From positions 1-64,000 of the forward strand of contig NMRA01000024.1 in assembly GCA_002633005.1 (NCBI GenBank): DNA of 64,000 nt, given 5' to 3'. The DNA is from Phoronis australis (lineage: Eukaryota; Phoronida; Phoronidae). The number at the start of each line of letters is the position of its first letter. The stretch's first letter is position 1. A model generated the notes under the pieces. It was not told the origin of the DNA. It searched no databases and saw only the letters and a list, made by a program, of their open reading frames with translations. Shown piece after piece: positions 49,701-58,272 of the stretch. Position numbers and translations under genes: made by a program.

Positions 49701-50137
49701 TAGTTCGTTCATCAATATCGCAACGTGTCCAACTTAATGATATAATCTTGATATAGATAGTGAGGCTGAATACAGGGCTAATGACTTCGTGAATGCTGAA
49801 CATTTGAATTAACTGACATTTTGATTTGGGCACCATTATCATTTGGGTTTGAAACTTAACAAAATCTATAATTGATACGAGTTCCAAGTCAAAAGACTGG
49901 TTGACAAAGCAGTTTTTTTGTATAGACAAAACAAGCTCATGTGTTGGATAAAGGAAGGCTAGACATTGTCTCCCTTAAACCACCACCCAATCTACAAACC
50001 CTTTCATTGGATGCGGGTGCATCATTCTTCATTACTTCTACATTGCTTGAAGATGGTTCACCATACGCCATGGTACCATATTCCCACACCGCCATCACAA
50101 AACTTGACAAAATGAAAAGCCATATCATCTTGTTGCT
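28680..50137 (-). CDS. TNFR-like receptor with an Ig domain and one transmembrane helix (gene model, 10 exons, 3' end not found)
   Basis: I joined ten minus-strand exons by GT/AG borders and matching phases: 50137-50000, 47619-47373, 47015-46848, 44782-44726, 39023-38882, 38697-38555, 37628-37587, 33562-33509, 30751-30641, 29666-29637, plus an eleventh at 28715-28680. Residues 1-23 are a hydrophobic signal peptide. Residues 53-177 hold 14 cysteines spaced as in TNF-receptor repeats. Residues 201-295 are one Ig domain with Cys221, Trp235 and the DDAGAYTC motif ending at Cys276. Residues 296-315 are a stalk, about 316-340 a transmembrane helix, then KCCKK and a short tail. It should be a type I cell-surface receptor with unknown ligand. 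No death domain or TRAF motif was seen, because the 3' end is missing. TNFR repeats plus Ig in one chain are unusual. The joins are inferred without transcript data. Confidence 0.8.
29280..29395 (+). repeat. tRNA-derived SINE, family A, diverged copy
   Basis: Contains actcaaggtcatgggtttga (decayed B-box), gctagacccttgagtcagct and ttggtcttaataatat, in the same order as the other family A copies. Confidence 0.55.
29637..29666 (-). CDS. Receptor exon 10: cytoplasmic mini-exon, copy A
   Basis: A 30-nt exon with acceptor cactgttccag and donor gtaagt, phase 1 at both ends. It encodes GGVLEGNGQS. The splice sites and flanking introns are nearly the same as those of the exon at 28680-28715, so the two come from a local duplication of about 400 bp. 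They may be used together or as alternatives. Confidence 0.55.
29770..30360. other. Receptor intron, no extra feature
   Basis: AT-rich intron sequence between exons 9 and 10. No recognised repeat or exon. Confidence 0.5.
30496..30535. repeat. Perfect 19-bp-arm palindrome
   Basis: aagaccaaatttgtgtctt is followed after two T by its exact inverse. It lies in an intron of the receptor gene, 106 bases beyond exon 9. Confidence 0.95.
30641..30751 (-). CDS. Receptor exon 9: end of the transmembrane helix and start of the tail
   Basis: A 111-nt exon with acceptor tttactttcag and donor gtaagg, phase 1 at both ends. It encodes LIAVVIAGVVIYIKCCKK and then a polar tail ending GDLPGFN. The hydrophobic run followed by KCCKK is a stop-transfer signal; the two cysteines are possible palmitoylation sites (inference). 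With exon 8 the helix is about 25 residues. Confidence 0.8.
31430..32140. repeat. Dispersed repeat in a receptor intron, copy 1
   Basis: Shares ordered blocks with 48470-49130: ttgagctcc, gggtagttc, cacctcctcgtgaaa, aaaatctggacgtcaacc, gagatgatg, aatgaaaccagttccgataat, and a closing hairpin aagctgtat...atacagct. A third, inverse, partial copy lies at about 61020-61270. Confidence 0.75.
32769..32836 (+). repeat. tRNA-like element
   Basis: tggctcagcggcagagtggt (A-box) and tgagggttcgaatctgtgc (B-box) at tRNA-like spacing. Stem pairing is poor, so it is more likely a SINE head than a tRNA gene. It lies in a receptor intron on the strand opposite to the gene. Confidence 0.55.
33509..33562 (-). 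CDS. Receptor exon 8: juxtamembrane and start of the transmembrane helix
   Basis: A 54-nt exon with acceptor tttgtttgcag and donor gtgagt, phase 1 at both ends. It encodes DKSSDNGTLVGTIFGVLA. The second half is the outer part of a glycine-rich hydrophobic helix that continues in the next exon. Confidence 0.7.
33563..35940. other. Receptor intron, no extra feature recognised
   Basis: No exon with matching phase and splice sites was found between exons 7 and 8 here. Frames are short. 35200-35230 is rich in cacc/cca runs. Confidence 0.5.
35946..36215. repeat. Inverted repeat with gacctggtccgccaggtc core
   Basis: The left arm (gtcagtagaagataatcacc, acttagagacg, tttcgacctggtccgccagg) recurs inverted at 36133-36213 (cctggcggaccaggttgaaa, cgtctctaagtaagtgattc). 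The core cctggtccgccagg is itself palindromic and is followed by a GAAAC-like box, as in some Penelope-like element ends. Confidence 0.7.
36449..36536 (+). mobile_element. hAT-like transposon end, cut by an N
   Basis: cagggctcgacgctattaaa followed by ccaggtcgcattttgcgacc is a familiar hAT-type end. The sequence breaks at N 36536 and no other end is found. Confidence 0.45.
37587..37628 (-). CDS. Receptor exon 7: short stalk exon
   Basis: A 42-nt exon with acceptor atgttctag and consensus donor gtgagt, phase 1 at both ends. It encodes GAEVAQFTTARAPA. It sits between the Ig domain and the transmembrane exon and keeps the frame. Being short and phase-symmetric, it could be skipped without a frameshift. 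Evidence is only splice sites, phase and position. Confidence 0.55.
38555..38697 (-). CDS. Receptor exon 6: C-terminal half of the Ig domain
   Basis: A 143-nt exon with acceptor tttttttcacag-like and donor gtatga, phases 2 and 1. It encodes LLMFKNFTADDAGAYTCIG, the classic E-F strand motif with the second Ig cysteine (DxGxYxC), and ends in a G strand. Together with exon 5 it gives 95 residues, the normal length of one Ig domain. Confidence 0.88.
38882..39023 (-). CDS. Receptor exon 5: N-terminal half of the Ig domain
   Basis: A 142-nt exon with acceptor ttctgttccag and donor gtaagt, phases 1 and 2. It encodes EPADEKIVTSGDQATITC, then VTWQRDGVTV. This is the B-strand Cys and C-strand Trp of an Ig domain (I-set or C2-like). 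The domain is split between this exon and the next, as is common for invertebrate Ig domains. Confidence 0.85.
39151..40562. mobile_element. 1.4-kb TIR element in a receptor intron
   Basis: Starts cgtattcgccctaataaccg and ends with the inverse of cgtattcgccctaatagtcg. Partial copies occur at 50772-50970, 58273-59185 (inverse) and 60535-61000. It has no recognisable transposase. It ends 128 bases upstream of receptor exon 5. Confidence 0.75.
40563..42177. other. Receptor intron with a small minisatellite
   Basis: A pseudo-exon-like segment lies at about 40690-40725 but has a stop in the needed frame. The rest is featureless except 41053-41119. Confidence 0.5.
41053..41119. repeat. Minisatellite, ~13-15-bp unit
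   Basis: About five units of tcagtaataacgc / tcagtaataatgc in direct order, with one unit shortened. Confidence 0.85.
42178..43797 (+). repeat. Large CTCF-motif dispersed repeat with internal tandem units
   Basis: Begins gagcaacgcagactgttgaa. Four internal units each hold aaaaatggc-acta-ggcgc, gaaaatac-ttgaggacc, gataca-aggtaaacgtaaa, and gccactagggggcac-like blocks (42410, 42853, 43152, 43590). A gacg tract and the hairpin atgcg-ccacatat...atatgtgggcgcat (43765-43794) close it. Confidence 0.8.
43722..43746 (+). repeat. Tetranucleotide tract (GACG)n
   Basis: Six perfect gacg units inside the dispersed repeat. A similar shorter tract ends the repeat at 46710. Confidence 0.9.
44726..44782 (-). 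CDS. Receptor exon 4: Ser/Thr-rich linker
   Basis: A 57-nt exon with acceptor atattttag and consensus donor gtaagt, phase 1 at both ends. It encodes 19 residues, DSGSSRVTKAITPVYTSPS, rich in Ser, Thr and Pro. It links the TNFR repeats to the Ig domain and may be O-glycosylated (inference). Support is from the strong splice sites and matching phases, since the peptide itself has no family signature. Confidence 0.6.
45790..46130 (+). pseudogene. LINE endonuclease (APE-type) fragment
   Basis: Reads NAPRDSGGVGMLIKHCMFD, then DKAFDGGILGVKFTSIM, then after a frameshift LPPEGSNISKN and VFISGDFNARTGNK. The SGGVG, GILGVKF and GDFNARTG blocks are those of apurinic-type endonucleases of non-LTR retrotransposons. 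Only part of the domain remains, in two frames. It lies in a receptor intron, antisense to the gene. Confidence 0.8.
46250..46760. repeat. Dispersed repeat with two related units
   Basis: The block ...actttgtaaacatacagtttgaaa...gaattttgtagacgagctgt recurs as gctttgtaaacatacatttgaaagttttttgg...gttgcggatgca. It ends in cacacagacggaatgacgga. No coding product. It lies just beyond receptor exon 3. Confidence 0.5.
46848..47015 (-). CDS. Receptor exon 3: TNFR cysteine-rich repeat 3
   Basis: A 168-nt exon with phase 1 at both ends, acceptor ctttatcag and donor gtaact. It encodes 56 residues: CAQCLPGYYSN, then CKKQTDC and GNATSDNTC. The CxxCxxGYYS block and the terminal T-x-x-DNTC match the third repeat of many TNFR-family proteins. 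The codon split with exon 2 reads Gly, and that with exon 4 reads Asp, with no stop at either join. Confidence 0.88.
47373..47619 (-). CDS. Receptor exon 2: TNFR cysteine-rich repeats 1-2
   Basis: The exon starts after the acceptor ttgttttgcag and ends at the donor gtaaaa, with phases 0 and 1. It encodes 82 residues with nine cysteines, including WRCLECDTC, ERCLENKDSVCSC and GYYYSQPNEVCLPHTRC. These spacings, and the DSVCxCxxGYY pattern, are the hallmark of TNF-receptor cysteine-rich domains (Cys pairs that form the ladder-like ligand-binding ectodomain). The reading frame is open across the exon with no defects. Confidence 0.88.
48150..48430 (-). repeat. Repeat with gcggtc units, copy 1
   Basis: On the minus strand: gcggtcctgttttgtggtgg, ggcggtcatgttttt, ggaggaccagcggtcatg. 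The same order is on the plus strand at 49520-49660. Confidence 0.75.
48470..49130. repeat. Dispersed repeat in a receptor intron, copy 2
   Basis: The partner of 31430-32140, ending in the hairpin aaagctgtat...atacagcttt (49079-49112). Confidence 0.75.
49430..49670 (+). repeat. Repeat with gcggtc units, inverse copy 2
   Basis: Reads ggcggtccagttttgtggtg, gggcagtcatgttttt, agaggaccggcggtcatg, inverse to 48150-48430. With the copy of the 31430 repeat between them, the pair makes a ~1.5-kb inverted arrangement upstream of exon 2. Confidence 0.75.
50000..50137 (-). CDS. Receptor exon 1 (coding): signal peptide
   Basis: The exon follows an acceptor (cttacag) at 50138 and carries 9 bases of 5' UTR before ATG at 50128-50126. 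It encodes 43 residues. The start MIWLFILSSFVMAVW is a typical signal-peptide core, followed by a polar stretch rich in Ser, Asn and Pro. It ends at AGG before the donor gtttgt, phase 0, which fits the next exon. The acceptor upstream of the ATG implies a further non-coding 5' exon that I did not find. The donor is not a strong consensus, so that border is the least certain of this exon. Confidence 0.7.
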
Positions 50138-50764
50138 CTGTAAGGAAACAGAAAATTATTGCAAAATCGGAATTTGCAGGGCTCTTCAAGGGTTAGGATT
50201 GCATCATTCATACATGCAAGTCAATCTTAATTCCTGCAGTCACAGCTTTCTTGGCAAAAGTGTAGAAATTTATAACTGCCCAAAGGTATCAATTCTGGCC
50301 AGTCTCATTTTACAGTTCTTTTAATGACACATCCTATATGTTCAGGATATCACCTGGTGCGTTTAACTTGAAAACAACTAAGATGTATGAGAAACTATGG
50401 GTGGCCATTCATGCAAAGAACATCAAATTGTACCGTTATTTAATTCCATTTAATAAACTCAATGCCAACTGTATGACAATTCAATCTCATCTTGCGCATT
50501 TAATGCTATGACATCAATTCAATCAACTCTTGTTGATTCCATAAATTCCATATCATGCTGTTATGTATATTTCATTGCAATATTAGTTTTTGGCCAAATT
50601 AGAAGAAGTGATAAACAAAATCGACGATAGGCTATTCCCATGCATGTCCTCCATGCTGATAGGTCGTTCAATAGGAATGTTGGAGCATGCAGGCTGGAGT
50701 TGTTTTCAGTTGACAAATATGGTGCCATGCATTGTGATGTGTACTGAACATTCTGTTACGATAC
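50138..50764. other. Upstream of the first coding exon; no feature recognised
   Basis: This should hold the intron and perhaps a 5' UTR exon of the receptor. No clear promoter element was identified. Confidence 0.4.
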
Positions 50765-50975
50765 TGTTTTTGCCCTAATAAGCGCCCAGAGAGCTTAGAA
50801 AAATTCACTTCAGGGAGAGGCGCTAATCTTCGAAACAGGTGAAATTAATCAAATTTACGCTCTGTGGCGCATCTGTAACTTATGACAGTTTCTAAGAAAT
50901 TGCGGTACATTGCTATCAAACTTAGTTGTTAAATTACAAGCATTTTTCAGAAAATCCCACTGCGAAGACATATGC
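50765..50975 (+). repeat. Partial copy of the cgtattcgcc element
   Basis: tgccctaataagcgcccaga, then aatttacgctctgtgg, then attgctatcaaacttagttg match 39160-39370. The far end is missing. Confidence 0.75.
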
Positions 50976-50984
50976 GAATATTTT

Positions 50985-51460
50985 TAAATGGCCACCATGT
51001 GACGTACAAAACATCAAATCTGTTCAAAAATGGGAAGGCGTTGTTGTCTCCTTAATAGAAACCTATTTGCCAAATTCCATGAAAATGCACTCATGAACTA
51101 CAAATTCAAGATACAGAGGTGAACATCAAAACATTTTGCTACAAGGGGACACAGCAGATAAGCTTGGCTTTGTTACGGTTCGTCGTTGGCTCCATAGGAA
51201 TACATCTTTCATAGCAGATAGGGAGGTGGACACCAGAAAACGGGTCCAAAAATAAAAATGGACACCAGGAAGCGCAGACAACATCAAATCTGTGTAAAAA
51301 CGGGAAGGCATTGTCGTCTATATAACAGAAATTTAATTGTTGAATTTCATGAAAATACATTACTGAAATCCGCAGATACAGATGCAAAGTAAACGTAAAA
51401 AACATTTTGCCACTAGGGAGCATAGTGGTATCAGGATCACTTCAACACTCGCTACCATTT
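50985..51460 (+). repeat. CTCF-motif repeat, diverged copy
   Basis: aaatggccaccatgtgacg, cagaggtgaacatcaaaa, and ttgccactagggagcatag follow the order of the units at 42178-43797. The motif is decayed. Confidence 0.65.
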
Positions 51461-52625
51461 CTTGACGGCTCCGTAGGAATACAAGTGAAAAATTTGTGAA
51501 GGGCTTGCATTACTTTAATTTTTAAAAATATTCATCATCGCCCCAATTTGTTATAATAGATATTAATAGAAAGGAGAAAGTTCAAATATTCTGTTGGCAC
51601 ACTTTTCATTTTATGTTATTTAGTATCCTAACAGATATGATCTTGTGTAAATCATGAAAAATGGCAAAAATTTGCTGTTGCTGAATTTCGGCCATATTGG
51701 TAGGGCGGTCGAACCAAAATTTTTTTTTCTTTTTGAAAATATTCTCTATTATCATCGGAAAGATAATGCATCCTCAATAAAAATCGAAAAATTATCAAAA
51801 TCGAGCGAAGCAGTGCAAAGTTATTGCAATTTTTGTGGCGAAATTTGGGTCACTTGTTTGGATCGGTTCGTCCATCTTGGACGACAGCGGAATAAGTTAC
51901 ACTTGGCTAAAAAAGTTGAAATATTTTTTTAAATGTTTTTTTTTGCTTGACAGACAACTGTTCTTCAAGGCTTGATTATGTGCCACAAAATGATTCATAT
52001 TTCTCTAAATTTTGTGGCAAATTTGTGCTTTGAAGTCGTGTTTTGTAACTTGTTGCTTTCTTACTTCAGGTTATCAAGGCAACAACTATGAAGAATCTTA
52101 ATTAGACAAATAGGCTGTGTTGGATTGTGAAGCTTCAAGCCTCCAAGCCTTGTTCGTTGCAACTTCATATTTTTTAAGTCATGGTTGTGGAATTCTGGTG
52201 TAACGAAATACCGTAGTTAGTCGCAATGGTAATAGTTATATGCATGCAGTTTCATATCATGAAAATTTGTGCTGTTGGATACCATTTGTAATGCTTAATG
52301 ATCTAAAGTGCTGTGCATTCTATGTAACTTATAGTTAAAGACTGGATCATTTTGGCTTACACATTATGGTTACTGTACTGAAATTATATCAGTTTTGACT
52401 GATGTAGGGTAGATATAACCCTCAACTACCTTGAAAGTCTTTCACTCTAGAAAATTGAAAGGTCACTTCCTTCGTACTCACCGCTTAAGTAAAACATAAC
52501 ATTTTGTATTGGACTTATCATCTTTGAGCTATGTCAAGAAATGGAATTGAAAGAACGTATGCCAGGGATTAATTATCATATGAAAGAAGCAAAATTTTGG
52601 AAGGTTGACGAATCTTGTCAAAACT
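51461..52625. other. No gene recognised
   Basis: Very AT-rich. Plus-strand frames such as 51654-51932 have no splice sites or family match. Confidence 0.4.
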
Positions 52626-52629
52626 GAAG

Positions 52630-53830
52630 GTTTTTCGTCTAGTATCTTTTCTTGTCGGTGCCTTGGATGATCTGCTCAATAAAGATGAAAACAAATTTGT
52701 GTCATGTTTGGGAAGTTAATGACTGATAATATCATTGGTGTACATGTACATGCGTAAGAGCTGTAGACTGTTGCCACTAGGTGGAACACAGAAAAAGTAA
52801 TTAGCCACACCAGAATTACATGTAATGTGACTGTTTTTGACTGAGATAGAAATGAAGACCTCTTTTAAATAAGATACGTTATCATCAAGGAAACTTTTTC
52901 TCATCAATACAAAACATGCAACTCGTTTATTTTTCCAATCTTTTAGTTCTCTCATAACTGAATCAGAAATAGTGAAATCCTCAGCTTAGCACAACAATTC
53001 ATTACAATGCGACTTCATTTTGGCAGTACAGGCCGGGGAAGATGTACCACTGAAGGAGGCACCCCTTCAAGTGATCTGTACTGAAATAGAAAATCAGTTG
53101 AAGGCTCTGATGCAAGCTTAAAAATCATACAGTTAGTCATTTAAAATACTCCAGTAACTTGTTAAAATTCATGAAAATTCACTTCCTTACTCTACTTGAA
53201 ATGAAACTGGCTTTCACTGCGCAAAAAGGCCCTAAAAATAGATATAAAGCGATCCAAAGACACTCGCATAATTTATTTACTTGGCTGCCATGACAAACCA
53301 CGTGGAAGTAGAAAAGTCCACAGATGTCATCAAACTTTGTATGTTTTGCGCACTCAACACTAGTTACATTTGTATTGCGATTGGTGCATTATTTAGAGGG
53401 GGTGGGTTAGTCATAAAACCGAACGAAAAATTTTTATTTTCTTTTTTCTTGATATAGAAATTTCGAATTTAATTTTAAATTTTACAAAAATAGGACTTCA
53501 GTAAAAATTCTTCGTCAAGATTCCAAAAATTTTACCATATTTTCGCACACAAATAACCTTCACACAACTTGGTAAGGACTATCCTATGTGGGCGAACTCG
53601 GTCACTTGCCGGTATGCCGTCCAGTTTGTGTGGTTGGAAAATTTTGAAATCAAGGTCGAAATCATATGTCCCGTGGAGTATGAAAATGCAGATGAAGTCC
53701 ATGAAAAGATTTGGAGATAGTAAACTGAATGTTTCTGGACCTGTTAATGTGAGTTTTGTTTGATCAGTTAAATTTTTACTCGCGTTAAAAATTTTTAAAT
53801 GTTGATGTTCAGCACGGCAAAATCACCGAC
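52630..53830. repeat. Dispersed repeat, copy 2 (partner of 5590-6700)
   Basis: Carries the same ordered blocks as copy 1 and the hairpin tips cagtacag...ctgtactg (53027-53087). ccactaggtggaac at 52774 is a CTCF-like match inside it. Confidence 0.7.
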
Positions 53831-56255
53831 AGGCGGAAGTGACATCACCAGCCAAGATTTCAAAAGCGGTTTTAGATACATTCACATAACGCTTTTGTGC
53901 ACTTCGGGGGCATGTGACATTTGAATGCAGTCTCCTACACAGACTCACGAGATTGGTTGGGGTCTGCTACAGGGCACTTTTCCATTCGCATTCTTGGAAT
54001 ATCATTGGCTGTTCCGATTTCAAGAAACAAGGCATTCTATTGGTTAGTTATATAATAGGTCAAACTAGTTCACCAACATGGCGACTTCCAGTAAAAGAAT
54101 GTTGATGGATTTACAGCCGTCTCTCTGTTTTCATCAAACTCCCATATTTCAAAGCTAACGAGTCAAGGAAATTACGTCACCAGTAAAGTGTACGGAACAT
54201 GTTATGATAATTATCGTGTATACTATGCTGGATTCTGAAGTGATTGACTTTTTACGAAATAATTTGTGGAAGAAATTAGGCCACCTACAACAAGTTACAA
54301 CACTCTAACAGTCATTTTAGGCGTACTATAGCACCGAATACTGGGAAAGGAATAGCTGAGTGCGTCGCGGCCATGGGAGATTGTCTCGATCTTTTCAGAG
54401 TACACCCTCTCGTATGTTGACGTGTTCATTTACATTATATAAGCTCCCGTGAATACCGTGAAGGTTGAACTAGTGGGTTAGATAAGGATATATGCTGAAA
54501 TTCGGCTATTATTCATTGTCATTGCATAGTAGACTGGCACACTTGTCACTATTAACAGAAGAGCATAAAAATGCAGTCAATGGTTCTAAACACAAACATT
54601 AAGTAGTCTAGAAATAGTTTTATAATGACTGACATTATCGCTTTTGGCGGTGCCATTCAGCAATCACTGCCATCGACGGCATCGTACAGTCGTGCGGAGT
54701 GTTCAATTATTTCGGAATGTGTTTGTTGCTGTGAAATTAGGATTATACCCACTCTTTAGTATAATCAGCAAGATAAAACCTCACCCTTTTGTGAGTTGGC
54801 ACAGTCAATAAAACTGCTCCATTCTGGTGTGAGCCTCAATGGAATAGTCAACTTTTCTGATAACATAATTATGCAAAGTTATTATTTACAGGGAATTGAA
54901 TTTCAGCAAAAAGATGGACTGTATTCTTGTTCACTCAAGAAGCCTCAGTTGTATATGAAACATTGAGTGGTTTTGGTGCAAAATGGATCATTTTGTGCAG
55001 TTCGAACCTAAAAGCAAAAATTTTTGTGTGGAATTTATTTGGAAATTCGCCCTTTCATGGTGACTTTTGCAATGCCCGAGTCACTGGTCAGAGGGGCACA
55101 TTTGGTCATATGCAATCTATGCAAGTGTCCTCTCTCTCCTGGACCCTGACTCGTCAACTGTTTCATTTTTTTGCTTTCCATATTCACATGATGTCAAGTG
55201 TTGCAGTTTGCAACGATCTATTAATTTCAGTCTAATTGCAAAACCAGAACCATTCTAAAACATTCAGAAACTACTATGGTCATCTTGGAGTTAGACTTTG
55301 TAAGCAATCGAACTTTAAAAACCTGGTTCGTTGAAATGACTAGATGCAAAAACATCTCACATTTTAAAATTGGGAGGTCAGGGTACTTCAAAGATTTAAG
55401 TTGGGTCACTTAACCCAAATCGACGGTTTCTTGTGTGTTAGGTGGGTTGGATTGTTACTCAGGCAATAGTCACTCACTGGCAATCCGCATTTTGAGAACA
55501 TGTTTTAACGCCTGCTATTCAGTGAAAAACTGGTTCTCAAATTGGAGGTCCCCTGTATGTGACTATTACCATCATGCTTTGCTCAGTGTTTTTAGCAACA
55601 TGCTAGTGTTTCATTCTTGTGGTTATGATCTACATGATACAGCAGTGATTTTAGTCAACATTTCGGTCTTTTCGAAAAGTTTTTCAAAATTACAAATTTG
55701 ACTCTTATTGAGGGGGCCTCCTCGTGGCAAGAGTTGGGCAGAGTGAAATCCTTGAGAACATTCGCACTGGCAAACATCCTCACGTTGACTCAAAATTAAA
55801 AACCGTGACATCATTAATGTGTTCCTAGAAATATTACACTCATAAGCTACAAAACACAACATGCTAAGAAATTTGTCTAACATTGGGAACTTTATTTTTC
55901 TGATGTTTTGATTAGAAATATGGTCTAGTTTAAGGATAGACTGAAGTACTAAGTCTGGGCATTAACATAGCCATAGGGCGCACAACAAGGCTACACCCTC
56001 TTCATTACATACCCTTCCCCTGATAGAAACTCATTTCAGTTTTGTGCTTGCCTAGCTCCTCTGTCCCTGTCCCCTGTTCATGCAGTGCCTCCAGGTTGCC
56101 TCTCATTGCAGTCACAATCATTGGTCGCCAACAATTTCAAGTTTGGCAACCTCTGTTGAATAATTCTGACTACACCACTGGTGCTGGGGAATAGGTTATT
56201 AAAGACCCGACTTCCACTCAAGTTGCACATTCACTGCCTTGTGAAAGCATAGACC
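53831..56255. other. No gene recognised
   Basis: I looked here for the C-terminal EB-homology exon of the MAPRE gene and did not find it. Frames are short and featureless. Confidence 0.4.
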
Positions 56256-56293
56256 ATTATGAAAGTAACACCTGGGCTCTGGGTTTCAATTTT

Positions 56294-56806
56294 AGTAATG
56301 TCTCTCCAAACTGTAAATGTGGTGACCATCAATCTTATCCTCATATTTTCTTCAAATGTCCCCTCATCGAATCCCTGAGAGACTCACTCTTTCGTGCACT
56401 CAATGATAACCAATCAATTGTTAACGCTCTCAATTCTTGTAATAATATCCCTACTAGAGTTACATTATTACTGAATGGTAGTCCTAACCTTGACTTTGTT
56501 CTAAACGAATTCCTCCTAAGCAACGTTAGCAAATTTTTATGTACCGTTTATCAATATTGTTGCATCTCATTTCCCTACATGAATCTGTAAATATTTTTGT
56601 TTTTATATATCTGCAATAGCATGTCTAAGTATTGGAATACTTATTTTAGATACTACTTAATTGTATGTACCTCTATGTATATAAGTTTCATTTATGAATT
56701 GTTTACAACCCAGATATAATGCTTCGCGGTTTCTGGGTTTGTTATTATTTCTTTGTATGTTCTGTGTATCCTTCAATAAATATATATCACAGTGAAAAAA
56801 AAAATA
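56294..56806 (+). mobile_element. 5'-truncated LINE insertion with 35-bp target duplication
   Basis: The plus strand encodes CKCGDHQSYPHIFFKCPLIE, RDSLFRALNDNQSIVNALNS, and ends FPYMNL and a stop: the C-terminal zinc-knuckle-like region of a non-LTR reverse transcriptase. A 3' UTR, caataaa and an A-rich tail follow. The 35-base sequence starting atgaaagtaacacctgggc is present at both ends (56259-56293 and 56807-56841) with one difference. The intact frame and duplication point to a fairly recent insertion. Confidence 0.88.
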
Positions 56807-56841
56807 ATGAAAGTAACACCTGGGCACTGGGTTTCAATTTT

Positions 56842-57660
56842 TACTCAAAATTTTTTGTTATTCTCCATTCTACTTTTGTTTGAACTCGAGATAAGTTTCT
56901 TTTATTCTATATTTGAGTGCTTATTGATGGCAATTAATAATCCCAGTATTAGAGCTAAAAGTTCGAGTCTGAGTTCGAGGTTTTACAAGAAATCTTAATT
57001 TTTTACTCAAATTTTAGTTCGAATCTAGTGGTCATTAAGTACTATCTTGATCTCGCAAGAAAGTGGACTGGAAGTGACAAAAACAATTTTGAGTTCGATT
57101 TGGATTGAAAGCTTCACTCTAGAGGTGTATTCCCAAACATGATCACATAATCCCTTTTCAGGGTTTTAAATCAATCCATATAAGACTGGGCTAGAATATG
57201 TTTAGCCCAAAAAGCATTTAAATACATGGTGGAGAATAAGAAAACATCTGTACTAAACTGTATTGAAAAAGTGAACCTTTTTAAGTTCCTTATACACAAA
57301 GTGTACCATTTTTCAAGCTGCTATTAATTCAACCTCTTATTAGAACCATCATGTAACAATATAAGATTGGTCTTGTACTAACAATGTTGTTTTTGGCCAA
57401 AATAGTAGCTAGTAAATCTAATCACAATTGCTCGCATGAAGATTGGCATGTACAGCAGTTGGATTTGAAACTAGTGTCCAGTGTCAATCTTCACGTGTGT
57501 GCTCATGGTTAGACTCTTGATCTCATACTGTTCCTTACTGAGATTACACGTGGCATATTGGCTTCCGTTGAACTGATAGTTTGTTATTGCTTAAGACCTG
57601 GTGCAATAACTATGGCTTTGAGAAGAAACAAAGTTTCAATTATTTCAAGTCCACTAAGGA
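56842..57660. other. No gene recognised
   Basis: AT-rich sequence with no frame of interest. Confidence 0.4.
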
Positions 57661-57668
57661 ACAAGTAG

Positions 57669-58161
57669 CAGGGCTTGGAATTTTCCGCGGAAACGCGGAT
57701 TTCCGCTTTTTTGAAATGCGCTTTCCGCTTTTTTTATATTTCCGCGTAAAAAAAAATCGGATTTGATATGAAATTTCCGCGGCAAATTCCTTTCTTACCG
57801 CGGCGTTGCAGACGACGTTCATCTCGGAGAGCGGAAGTTGCTCTTTATGTTTCGGAGGAACGTAAATTGTCAACATTGCTGGGTAAAGCGTGGTGTGGTT
57901 TTCAATGGCGGCTCGTGTTATTGTTAAGCGCGGCAACAAATACTACCGCTCTGCAGCCAAAATTGTGTGGGTTGGGAGCGGACGGGCGAGCGAAAAGGAC
58001 GCAGACGCATGCTACTGATGGTGGTAACGTTTTTTTTTTTTTAGTCCTCCCGATTTTTGTCGCGGAAAGGTTCACATTGACCATTTCAAAGGCTGGTTAT
58101 CGGGCATGATTTGGGCCGTAAAACTTTCCGCGTTTTTTGTCATTGGTTATTCCAAGCCCTG
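57669..58161 (+). mobile_element. 493-bp hAT-like non-autonomous element
   Basis: Starts cagggcttggaattttcc and ends with the inverse of cagggcttggaat. It is flanked by aagtag on both sides (57663-57668 and 58162-58167). Inside, tcaATGGCGG at 57905 reads MAARVIVKRGNKYYRSAAKI and VWVGSGRASEKDADAC before a stop. This may be a remnant of the coding gene of the parent element. A second truncated copy starts at 58184. Confidence 0.75.
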
Positions 58162-58183
58162 AAGTAGAGACAGGGATATATAC

Positions 58184-58270
58184 AGGGCTTGGAATTTTCC
58201 TCTTTTAAGAGGATTTCCTATTTTTTGCTTTTATTTCCTCTCATTTGATTTCCAGCTTCTTTTTATCATT
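58184..58270 (+). repeat. Truncated copy of the cagggcttgg element
   Basis: acagggcttggaattttcct repeats the start of the element at 57669. It is replaced after about 80 bases by the cgtattcgcc element. Confidence 0.6.
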
Positions 58271-58272
58271 AC

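Noticed and set aside
49937-49999. Extension of the signal-peptide exon past AGG at 50000
   Set aside because: The open frame continues (VCRLGGGLRETM...), but a donor at 49999 gives the phase needed for the TNFR exon, and the extension has no TNFR character.
57640-57939. 99-residue minus-strand open frame
   Set aside because: It spans the inverted end of the cagggcttgg element, and the composition of the frame is set by the repeat.
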